Below are positions 1-5,479 of a stretch of 10,050 nt of DNA, in pieces. Origin of the DNA: UMGS172 sp045546555. Lineage in GTDB: Bacteria; Bacillota; Clostridia; Oscillospirales; Acutalibacteraceae. The notes beneath the pieces are model-generated. The model was not told where the DNA came from. It saw only the letters and a list, made by a program, of their open reading frames with translations, and searched no databases. The position numbers and the translations under genes are program-made. Numbering within the stretch: position 1 is the stretch's first letter; every line of letters begins with the position of its first letter. The stretch spans positions 1-10,050 of the forward strand of contig JAZQCY010000125.1 of NCBI GenBank assembly GCA_045546555.1, read 5' to 3'.

Positions 1-449
1 TTTTCAAACTGCTGGGGAACAAACACGTTTTTATCCTCGGCCTGCATTCTCAGGGCCGTCTTGACACACTCGTCGATACACTCGCCGATATTGCCTGCAT
101 CGTGCACCAATATGACCTCGGCACCGTAGTGATTGACCAGCTTTCTGCGCTCCTCGCTGACCGAGTCGGGCATAATTATCTTAGTTCTGTAGCCCCTTAC
201 CGCACCGACCAAGGCAAGGCCGATACCCTGGTTTCCGCTTGTAGGCTCAACGATCACGGTATCCTTGTTGATGATGCCCTTTTGCTCGGCATCAAGTATC
301 ATATTGTAAGCGGTTCGGGTCTTGATTGAGCCGCCGACGTTTAGCCCCTCAAACTTTACAAGTATCTCGGCACCGTCGGGGTCACCTATATGAGAAAGGC
401 GGATGATGGGCGTGTTGCCCATAGCCTCAAGTATGTTGTTGCAGATCAT
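1..449 (-). CDS. Cysteine synthase-like PLP-dependent enzyme (N-terminal part, cut by window edge)
   Basis: The first 149 residues of a fold-type II PLP enzyme of the cysteine synthase/cystathionine beta-synthase family are visible. That family replaces the O-acetyl group of O-acetylserine with sulfide, in the cytoplasm. The N-terminal ILEAMGNTPIIRL is the family opening. NVGGSIKTRTA (residues 37-47) holds the PLP-binding lysine, Lys43, and PTSGNQGIGLA (69-79) is the substrate/cofactor loop. Two positions differ from typical CysK: Thr44 where Asp is usual (SIKDR), and Gln74 where Thr is usual (SGNTG). The enzyme may therefore belong to a side branch, so no symbol is given. The ATG at 449 is preceded by GAGGAG about 7 nt upstream. 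It lies 17 nt after the AGCS transporter and is very probably co-transcribed with it. The C-terminal half lies outside the window. Confidence 0.88.
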   Translation of the reverse strand, partial: MICNNILEAMGNTPIIRLSHIGDPDGAEILVKFEGLNVGGSIKTRTAYNMILDAEQKGIINKDTVIVEPTSGNQGIGLALVGAVRGYRTKIIMPDSVSEERRKLVNHYGAEVILVHDAGNIGECIDECVKTALRMQAEDKNVFVPQQFE

Positions 450-466
450 AAAAATGCTCCTCAAAA

Positions 467-1894
467 TCAATTCCAATAATCGGTTTCAAACGGCAGGTCG
501 ATATCCTTAGCCTTAAACGTGGGTTTTTTGCCCTCTTTGCGCTGTCTTTCATAGTCCTTTAGCGCACGGAAGGCATATTTCCCGAGTATGATGATAACCG
601 GTACGTTGATGACCGCCATAAGTCCCATAAGCACATCGGCCACGTTCCAGAGCAAGCCTGCCGAAAGTCCTGCGCCGACAAAGATCAGCAAAGACGCAAC
701 GATGCGGTATATGAGCATAAACCTCTTGCTCGGCTCACGCTTGAAAAGATACGTCCAGCACTTGTCGACATAGAAAAGGTTGCCGAGCAACGTGGTGAAC
801 GCAAACAGAACCATTGCAACGGCGATGAATATCGGGCCGAAATCACCTAAAGTGGCTTTGAGCGATTCCTGCACATAGGAGGCTGCCAAAGCATCGCCCT
901 TTGCATCGACAAACGATGCCGCATCCAGTCCCGAGCTCATACACATAAACGCAGTTGCGGAGCAGATAAGTATGGTATCGATAAAGACCGACAGCACCTG
1001 CACAAGACCCTGCTTTACGGGGTGCTTAACATCGGCCGCAGCCGAGGCATTGGGCGCCGAGCCCACGCCTGCTTCGTTGGAAAACAGACCTCTTTTGATA
1101 CCGAACATAACGCACGAGCCTGCAAAGCCGCCGAAAATCGCCTCAAAATCAAAGGCTTCCGAGAAAATAGTCTTGAACACCGACGGCATAGCCTTATAAT
1201 TGACAGCAACGATCACAATCGCTACTATAATATATGCAACACCCATTATAGGAACCAAAACACCTGTAACCGAAGCAATGCGCTTGCCGCCGCCGATAAG
1301 ACAGTAGGCCACCAAAACGGCAATAATGCCACCGATCACCCAAGGTGCAACAGTATCGTTTTCTTTGTAAAACTCAAATCCCGAGAAGGTATCCTGCAGG
1401 TTAAAAGATGCCAACATATTGAAGCCGACACCGTAGGTCAGCATCAGAAGCACCGCAAACACAACACCTAACCAGCGTTTTTTGAAGGCCGCTTCTATAT
1501 AATATGCAGGACCGCCGAAACTGCCCTCGGGACCTCGTTTTTTGAATATCTGTGCCAATGTGCTTTCGACAAAGGCCGATGCGGCACCGATCAGCGCAAT
1601 GACCCACATCCAGAAGACCGAGCCGAAACCGCCCAGTATCAAAGCCGTTGAAACACCGATGATGTTACCCGTTCCGACACGGGAGGCGGTCGAAACCATC
1701 AAGGCCTGGAAGGACGAAACGCCCTTGCCGTCCGACTTTTCGCTGACCGATTTCAGTTGTTGCTTTAAGGTTCTGAACTGTACGACCTTAGTGCGGAGCG
1801 TGAAGTACAAACCGCCAAGCACAAGAATAATTATAAGAATATAGCTGTAAAGCGCATCGTTTATGTATCCGACTATTTTATTCAAAAGCTCCAT
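467..1894 (-). CDS. AGCS-family amino acid:cation symporter (alanine/glycine/glutamine carrier type)
   Basis: An integral membrane carrier of 475 aa, the usual length for the alanine or glycine:cation symporter (AGCS) family, which imports small amino acids with Na+ or H+. The family signature is clear: SRVGTGNIIGVSTAL (residues 71-85) followed by GSFGGPAYYIE (124-134). About ten or eleven hydrophobic segments run through the protein, and the tail from about residue 450 is charged and cytoplasmic. The in-frame ATG at 1906 has AAGGA almost touching it. The ATG at 1894 (MELLNKIV) has GAGGG about 6 nt upstream and is preferred. A strong promoter lies just upstream (1925-1953), and the PLP enzyme follows 17 nt downstream. 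The exact substrate cannot be read from the sequence. The downstream cysteine synthase-like gene suggests a small neutral amino acid such as Ala, Gly or Ser. Confidence 0.93.
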   Translation of the reverse strand: MELLNKIVGYINDALYSYILIIILVLGGLYFTLRTKVVQFRTLKQQLKSVSEKSDGKGVSSFQALMVSTASRVGTGNIIGVSTALILGGFGSVFWMWVIALIGAASAFVESTLAQIFKKRGPEGSFGGPAYYIEAAFKKRWLGVVFAVLLMLTYGVGFNMLASFNLQDTFSGFEFYKENDTVAPWVIGGIIAVLVAYCLIGGGKRIASVTGVLVPIMGVAYIIVAIVIVAVNYKAMPSVFKTIFSEAFDFEAIFGGFAGSCVMFGIKRGLFSNEAGVGSAPNASAAADVKHPVKQGLVQVLSVFIDTILICSATAFMCMSSGLDAASFVDAKGDALAASYVQESLKATLGDFGPIFIAVAMVLFAFTTLLGNLFYVDKCWTYLFKREPSKRFMLIYRIVASLLIFVGAGLSAGLLWNVADVLMGLMAVINVPVIIILGKYAFRALKDYERQRKEGKKPTFKAKDIDLPFETDYWN

Positions 1895-1924
1895 AAACAC
1901 CCTCATTTCCTTATATCAACTGAA

Positions 1925-1953
1925 ATTATACCCTTTTATAACCGTCAAGTCAA
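1925..1953 (-). promoter_or_regulatory. Sigma-A-type promoter for the AGCS transporter operon
   Basis: On the minus strand, a -35 box TTGACT (1948-1953) and a -10 box TATAAT (1925-1930) are separated by exactly 17 nt. Transcription should start near 1918, leaving a leader of about 25 nt before the ATG at 1894. The -35 box lies 3 nt beyond the stop codon of the upstream kinase gene. An inverted repeat AACCGT-N7-ACGGTT (1940-1958) covers the -35 box and could be an operator. Confidence 0.8.
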
Positions 1954-1956
1954 CGG

Positions 1957-2448
1957 TTATTCGTGAAAGTCTGACAGATATTTGTCGATTTCCTCACGTG
2001 AGTGAAAAGCAACGATCGTTTTATCGCTGTATTTTCCAAAAAGTGACAGTATTTTCGGACGTGAGCAGGTTGCGAAATCCTTAATAAACTTCAAAAACTC
2101 TGCATCCTCACCGTTTTCGATCCACGGCATATCGGGTCGGGGCTTTCCCTGCCGTTGCTTTACTCCCGAAAGGCAGACATCCGTAGGCAGGTCGAGAAAA
2201 AAGACGGTGTCCGAGGCCGCAATTCGCTTTTCAAGCGTGCGGCTGTAGTTGCCGTCGATCAACCAACGGTCGGTCGCCAATACCGCATCCAGCCTTTTGT
2301 CAAATTCCTCACGGCTGACCGTTGTTTTGTCTGCATTCCAAAACATCATATCAAGGTAATGCAGAGGCAGACCCGTTTTAGCCTGCAAAGCCCTGGAGAA
2401 GGTGCTTTTCCCCGAGCCGGGACAACCGATAACAATGACCCTTTTCAA
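1957..2448 (-). CDS. P-loop nucleotide kinase-like protein (adenylate kinase-like / 'topology modulation protein' type)
   Basis: A small cytoplasmic P-loop NTPase of 163 aa. The Walker A motif GCPGSGKST is at residues 8-16, directly after the first beta strand (KRVIVIG). DRWLIDGNYSRTL (about 61-73) and the LDLP strand followed by basic RQGKPRPDMP match the layout of the adenylate kinase-like AAA_17/AAA_18 proteins often labelled 'DNA topology modulation protein' or FlaR-like. The real substrate of that group is largely unknown. The frame also opens with GTG at 2457, but AGAGGTGG (2454-2461) overlaps that codon. It sits 5 nt before TTG at 2448, giving a protein that begins MKRVIVIGCPGSGKS as in relatives. 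The gene has its own consensus promoter. No terminator separates it from the AGCS operon, so some read-through is possible. Confidence 0.85.
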   Translation of the reverse strand: MKRVIVIGCPGSGKSTFSRALQAKTGLPLHYLDMMFWNADKTTVSREEFDKRLDAVLATDRWLIDGNYSRTLEKRIAASDTVFFLDLPTDVCLSGVKQRQGKPRPDMPWIENGEDAEFLKFIKDFATCSRPKILSLFGKYSDKTIVAFHSREEIDKYLSDFHE

Positions 2449-2479
2449 CCCGTCCACCTCTTTTCGTAAATGTCAATCA

Positions 2480-2508
2480 AGTATACCAAATCTACTGCAG
2501 TTTGTCAA
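2480..2508 (-). promoter_or_regulatory. Consensus sigma-A promoter for the P-loop kinase gene
   Basis: Minus-strand TTGACA (2503-2508), a 17-nt spacer and TATACT (2480-2485): a perfect -35, perfect spacing and a near-perfect -10. The start of transcription would be near 2473, about 25 nt before the TTG start codon. The -35 box sits inside the T-rich tail of the terminator that ends the filament operon. Confidence 0.85.
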
Positions 2509-2543
2509 ATAATAAAGCCTTGTGTGAAGGTTCACACAAGGCT
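2505..2543 (-). terminator. Rho-independent terminator of the second surface operon
   Basis: A perfect inverted repeat with arms of 13 nt (2516-2528 and 2531-2543, core GCCTTGTGTGAA) surrounds a GG centre. On the minus strand it is followed by TTTATTATTTG. It begins 5 nt after the stop codon of the acidic-tailed SipW-type gene (TAA at 2549-2551), the position expected for an intrinsic terminator. The T-tract is interrupted by A, so efficiency may be incomplete. Confidence 0.82.
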
Positions 2544-2548
2544 GAAGG

Positions 2549-3361
2549 TTACTGCTCTGATGAAGCGGTTGGTTCGCTTGGGTCGGTCGTCTCGGTTGGT
2601 TCGGTCTGTTCGGTCTGCTGCTCATCACCGTCGGTGTCCGGGTCATCGACCGAAGCCTGCCCGCCTTCACCATCCTCGCCATCCTCAACTCCATCGGTGC
2701 CATTTTGGCCGTCGGTATTGTCGGGTTTTGCTTCGAGGTCGGTATCTGTGCTTGACTCGGGCGGCTCGGTAGAGGTGTTGCCCTCGGCCGTAAATTCAAG
2801 CTCACCGTTTGTGAGTATCATATCGGTCCTTGCGCAGGTACCCCACGATGCCGTCAGTTTGAGAAAAGCATCGGCATTTTTCACCTCTATGAGAATATAA
2901 CGGGTGGTCTGCATTTCCTCGGGCGAGACCTTGCCGATCTGTTGAGTATAATGGGTAACGGCGTTGCCCTTTATATCGCAAACCTCAACACGGCAAAATC
3001 CCGTGCTGGCCTTTGATGCTTCGGGCTTGGTCATCTTTACGGTATAAACTCCCGGCTGCAGCTTATATGTGCCGTCAAAGTCGCTTGGAGCGATCTCGGT
3101 CACCGTTTCGACCGTTGCCACACCGCCTTGAGGACGCACATCGCCCACCATCACGGTATATTCAAGGGTGTAGTTTACCGCCGCTATCGTGGTCTTATTG
3201 GAAGAAACGCCGTGTGAAAAATAAGCATACGCCGAATAGGACGGCGCCGCCATACAGAAAATGATGGCAGTAAGCCCTAAAGCAATACGTGTCATAAAGA
3301 CCTTTTCGCGAACCGTTCCGTATTTCGGAATAATGATGTAGTTTGCCAAAAAGCTTTTCAC
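2549..3361 (-). CDS. SipW-type secreted protein with long acidic, Ser/Thr/Pro-rich C-terminal tail
   Basis: A predicted exported protein of 270 aa. A basic N-terminal segment (1-25) is followed by a hydrophobic stretch (about 26-43). Then comes SAYAYF (43-48), with N55 downstream, a divergent form of the SipW-dependent signal of TasA-like proteins. The middle (about 65-192) looks beta-rich and contains YKLQPGVYTVKM (99-110), FCRVEVC (122-128) and Cys176, so a disulfide is possible. Residues 193-270 are almost entirely Asp, Glu, Ser, Thr, Pro, Gly and Gln, as in an extended, disordered tail. There is no LPXTG motif or C-terminal membrane segment. GTG at 3361 is chosen because AAAGGAGGG (3368-3376) lies about 7 nt upstream; longer in-frame starts would lie on or before that site. 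Last gene of the operon, directly before a terminator. Possible roles are filament cap, accessory or matrix-binding subunit; this is inference. Confidence 0.78.
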   Translation of the reverse strand: MKSFLANYIIIPKYGTVREKVFMTRIALGLTAIIFCMAAPSYSAYAYFSHGVSSNKTTIAAVNYTLEYTVMVGDVRPQGGVATVETVTEIAPSDFDGTYKLQPGVYTVKMTKPEASKASTGFCRVEVCDIKGNAVTHYTQQIGKVSPEEMQTTRYILIEVKNADAFLKLTASWGTCARTDMILTNGELEFTAEGNTSTEPPESSTDTDLEAKPDNTDGQNGTDGVEDGEDGEGGQASVDDPDTDGDEQQTEQTEPTETTDPSEPTASSEQ

Positions 3362-3367
3362 ACCGTT

Positions 3368-3376
3368 CCCTCCTTT
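3368..3376 (-). promoter_or_regulatory. Ribosome binding site fixing the GTG start at 3361
   Basis: Minus-strand AAAGGAGGG lies about 7 nt before GTG at 3361. It rules out the longer reading frame that opens at 3388, whose codons would include the Shine-Dalgarno sequence itself. Confidence 0.75.
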
Positions 3377-3397
3377 CATCCAAATCAAAAGTTAAGT

Positions 3398-4036
3398 TTA
3401 AGAAAGAGTACCCTCCTGCGAGGCTTTGACCGTAATTCCCAGCTCGACCATCGGCGGAGCATCGTCACGGTAGTTGGCCACATTGTTTACGCTCTCGGGC
3501 ATATAGATTATCAATGCGGCATAGTCATCGGCGCCGACCTTGAGATTTTCAACACTTGACATATACTGTCCGAGGTCACGTGTTGCAAGCTGCTTGGCCG
3601 CTTCACGGTCGGCAGTAAGGCTCATAACCTCCTGCTCGGTTCCGATAACGGCGCCGAACTTCAAATGCTTTTCGAGATGAATCTCATCACCGAAAACATT
3701 GATTGCGGGTATTGATTTGGTAACGTTGACCGACATAACATAGTCAAAATCAACGGTGCCTTCATTTTCAATTTTCAGGTAGACCACCTGAACATAACCC
3801 GGCTCGTACAAAGCACGGTCGTCAAACACCTTTGTCTGCTCGGTTACGATCTCATAATCGTCATTCACCTTGTGCGAGACCACCAAATCAAGCTCACCTA
3901 TGATAAAGGTGTTCTTCTGAACGGCGGTGGTGTCGGTAAACCAAGCAAGTGTTGTACCTGTACCAAGTGTTCCCCATAAAACCAGCAGGCATATACTCAA
4001 TGCCAATGCGATTTTGGTAAACTTTCTTCTATTCAT
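3398..4036 (-). CDS. TasA-like protein with SipW-dependent signal (camelysin/TasA-type)
   Basis: A secreted protein of 212 aa. A basic start (MNRRKFTK) and a hydrophobic core (9-28) lead to TTLAWFTDT (28-36), with N42 and G47 downstream: the SipW-dependent signal pattern, with cleavage expected between Ala31 and Trp32 by analogy with TasA. YEPGYVQVVYLKIENEGTV (77-95) resembles the TasA strand that begins PGD and ends N-x-G. VANYRDDAPPMVELGITVKASQ (186-207) resembles the closing strands of TasA-like subunits. The start is ATG at 4036, inside the end of the upstream gene (sequence ATGAATAG, 8-nt overlap). The alternative in-frame start at 4096 would add about 20 residues lying wholly within the upstream gene and no better signal. 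No strong Shine-Dalgarno precedes 4036, so translational coupling to the anchor protein is likely. Probable extracellular fibre or surface subunit. Confidence 0.82.
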   Translation of the reverse strand: MNRRKFTKIALALSICLLVLWGTLGTGTTLAWFTDTTAVQKNTFIIGELDLVVSHKVNDDYEIVTEQTKVFDDRALYEPGYVQVVYLKIENEGTVDFDYVMSVNVTKSIPAINVFGDEIHLEKHLKFGAVIGTEQEVMSLTADREAAKQLATRDLGQYMSSVENLKVGADDYAALIIYMPESVNNVANYRDDAPPMVELGITVKASQEGTLS

Positions 4037-4718
4037 TATCACTCTGTCCAATTTGCTTTTTGTCGTCATCATCATCGTCCTTTTTGCGGACAACAATAAT
4101 GATGAAAATAATGATTACTGCTAATGCTACAATACCAACTGCCGAAAGGATGTAAACCGTTATATAAGAACGGTCACCCGTCGGCGGTGCAGGATCGTCG
4201 GGGTCAACGGGAAGCTCCTCAATTCTGAATTCCCAATCGAGGTATCCTACCTGCTCCTGATACTCGTTGCCGACCGTTACGGGTACGTCAAGCTTGACCT
4301 CAAGCTCGGCCTCACCACCCGAATACAACGTTCCGAGATAGGTCCACTCGGTCAGCTGTGCGGTCTCATCGGCCATTGCGTCAAAAAGGTTGGTGTCGGT
4401 CAGAAGCGTTACGGTCATTTTAAGCTGAGAAAGAAACTCGACCGAATCCTCATGCGCACCAAGTGAGCGCATATAGATCTTGACCTTGACTTCCTTTTCA
4501 ATGTCATTCTTGACCGAAATCTTCTGGGTTATACTGTCACCCGGCATAACGCCCTTGAAATTCGGGAAAAGGTCGGTCGGTGAATAGTCACTGCCCGGTT
4601 CAAAAATGAACTCCTGCGCCTTTCCGTCATAGGTGACGTTGCCGTCAGCCGCCGAAACAGACGTTACTGTAAACACGGCCAGACAGACTGCAAGGATTAT
4701 CGCTAAAATACGTTTCAT
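4029..4718 (-). CDS. Sec-exported surface protein with variant sortase-type (APPTGD) C-terminal anchor
   Basis: A 229-aa protein with a classical Sec signal peptide: MKRILAI, a hydrophobic core, then TSVSA-AD, with cleavage expected near residue 23 or 24. This differs from its SipW-type neighbours. The ectodomain (about 25-168) contains VMPGDSITQKISVKN (58-71), like the PGD strand of TasA-type folds, and ends NEYQEQVGYLDWEFRIEE (151-168). A Pro/Asp linker leads to APPTGD (177-182), a membrane span (about 185-210) and a charged RKKDDDDDDKK tail. That order matches a sortase cell-wall sorting signal, although the first residue is Ala rather than Leu; clostridial class B sortases are known to accept [SP]PXTG-type motifs. 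If not cut by a sortase, the protein would stay membrane-anchored. GAGGTG about 7 nt before the ATG overlaps the stop of the preceding gene, giving a 10-nt gap. Likely wall attachment point for the filament subunits (inference). Confidence 0.83.
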   Translation of the reverse strand: MKRILAIILAVCLAVFTVTSVSAADGNVTYDGKAQEFIFEPGSDYSPTDLFPNFKGVMPGDSITQKISVKNDIEKEVKVKIYMRSLGAHEDSVEFLSQLKMTVTLLTDTNLFDAMADETAQLTEWTYLGTLYSGGEAELEVKLDVPVTVGNEYQEQVGYLDWEFRIEELPVDPDDPAPPTGDRSYITVYILSAVGIVALAVIIIFIIIVVRKKDDDDDDKKQIGQSDNE

Positions 4719-4728
4719 CGGCTACACC

Positions 4729-5304
4729 TCAACCTTCGGGCCAACCGACGGCATCCATGGGAGTATCGGCGGGATTGTTCTCGCTCTGTACTGCCTGAGC
4801 CGAAACGGTAAGGTTCAAAGTCTTTCCGATATAGCTGTTGTCGACCTTTTCGCCAATGATCTCAACCTCGGAGAAAATGGCGGTCGTGGTATCACCCGGT
4901 TGGACGATCTCTTTATAATAGAACCATCCGTCCTTCTCGATCCAATTCTGACGGTCGATATCAAGACCGAAGCACTCCTCGGCGGTCAGCTCGTTTTCAC
5001 CGTTGATGCCGTAGACCAGCTTGACCCTTAAATAGAAGGGATGGTCGCAGACGCTTTCAATGGTGACCTTCTTGCCGACTACATCACCGGGTACGATATA
5101 AACGCCCTCCTTAGGGAAATCGGTACCTGCGGCGGTCTTTTCGTGGATGATAAACTTGATATTACCGGAGGTCACAACGTTGGTTGCCTTGCCCACTGTG
5201 GTATAGTAAGCCAAGGTGCCCTGCGAAAACACAGTAACCACAATAGCTGCAACGGCTATAAGCAAAAGTCTTAATTTTAGCTTTGCCATAAAGTTACTTT
5301 TCAC
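4729..5304 (-). CDS. TasA-like protein with SipW-dependent signal peptide
   Basis: A 191-aa exported protein and the first gene of the second surface operon. After a basic N-terminus (MAKLKLRL) and a hydrophobic core (12-27) comes QGTLAYYTTVGKATNVVTSG (28-47), the SipW-type cleavage region with L-A-Y-Y and a downstream N and G. YIVPGDVVGKKVTIES (69-84) matches the PGD-x-x-x-K strand of TasA. LNLTVSAQAVQSEN (163-176) is the closing strand motif shared with the 6496-5480 protein. GTG at 5304 is used because AAAGGAGGAA (5311-5320) ends about 7 nt before it; the longer frame to 5373 would run through the promoter -10 and the Shine-Dalgarno. Expected to be exported, trimmed by the linked signal peptidase and built into a surface fibre. 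The fibre role is inferred from family and context. Confidence 0.85.
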   Translation of the reverse strand: MKSNFMAKLKLRLLLIAVAAIVVTVFSQGTLAYYTTVGKATNVVTSGNIKFIIHEKTAAGTDFPKEGVYIVPGDVVGKKVTIESVCDHPFYLRVKLVYGINGENELTAEECFGLDIDRQNWIEKDGWFYYKEIVQPGDTTTAIFSEVEIIGEKVDNSYIGKTLNLTVSAQAVQSENNPADTPMDAVGWPEG

Positions 5305-5310
5305 TTGTTG

Positions 5311-5320
5311 TTCCTCCTTT
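5311..5320 (-). promoter_or_regulatory. Strong ribosome binding site fixing the GTG start at 5304
   Basis: Minus-strand AAAGGAGGAA, with its GGAGG core 8 nt before GTG at 5304. The apparent upstream in-frame start at 5373 lies in the promoter, so it cannot be used from this transcript. Confidence 0.78.
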
Positions 5321-5344
5321 TTAAATAATGATTGTTTTAAAAGT

Positions 5345-5373
5345 ATTATACCATCAGTCATCGAAAAACGCAA
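5345..5373 (-). promoter_or_regulatory. Promoter of the second surface operon
   Basis: Minus-strand -10 TATAAT (5345-5350) with a -35-like TTGCGT (5368-5373) exactly 17 nt away. The -35 matches only the TTG half of the consensus, so an activator or moderate strength is possible. Transcription should start near 5338, about 35 nt before the GTG start. This separates the 5304-2549 genes from the upstream signal peptidase operon, at least in part. Confidence 0.72.
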
Positions 5374-5427
5374 CCTTATATGACAAAATTGCCAATATTT
5401 ACAAACATAGGTTGTATTCTTCGATCA

Positions 5428-5459
5428 CCGCCTACCTCACCCTGCGGCAAGGTAGGGGG
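5428..5459 (-). repeat. Long intergenic hairpin between the two surface operons
   Basis: Read on the minus strand, 14-nt arms (5446-5459 and 5428-5441) fold around a GCAG tetraloop. There is one C-C mismatch and two G-U wobbles next to the loop. On the plus strand those wobbles become C-A mismatches, so the structure fits RNA made from the minus strand. It lies about 20 nt after the stop codon of the 6496-5480 gene. No T-tract follows, so it is not a textbook intrinsic terminator. It may protect the 3' end of the upstream mRNA, act in Rho-dependent termination, or be one copy of a dispersed palindrome. Confidence 0.6.
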
Positions 5460-5479
5460 ATCATTATTTCAAATAAAAA

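Noticed and set aside
1022..1471. Open frame of 149 codons on the plus strand inside the AGCS transporter gene
   Set aside because: It lies antisense to a clear full-length family member, has no ribosome site or recognisable protein sequence, and its composition follows the opposite-strand codons.
2502..2900. Ser/Val-rich plus-strand frame that looks like a low-complexity surface protein
   Set aside because: It is the complement of the Asp/Glu/Thr-rich tail of the 3361-2549 protein and starts inside a terminator hairpin.
3362..3388. Longer start (TTG at 3388) for the acidic-tailed protein
   Set aside because: The extra codons include the AAAGGAGGG ribosome site that serves GTG at 3361.
3398..5304. 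Possibility that the second operon is a pilus operon of the LPXTG/isopeptide type
   Set aside because: No sortase gene, no pilin motif and no isopeptide-domain signatures were seen; the signals are of the SipW type except in one protein.
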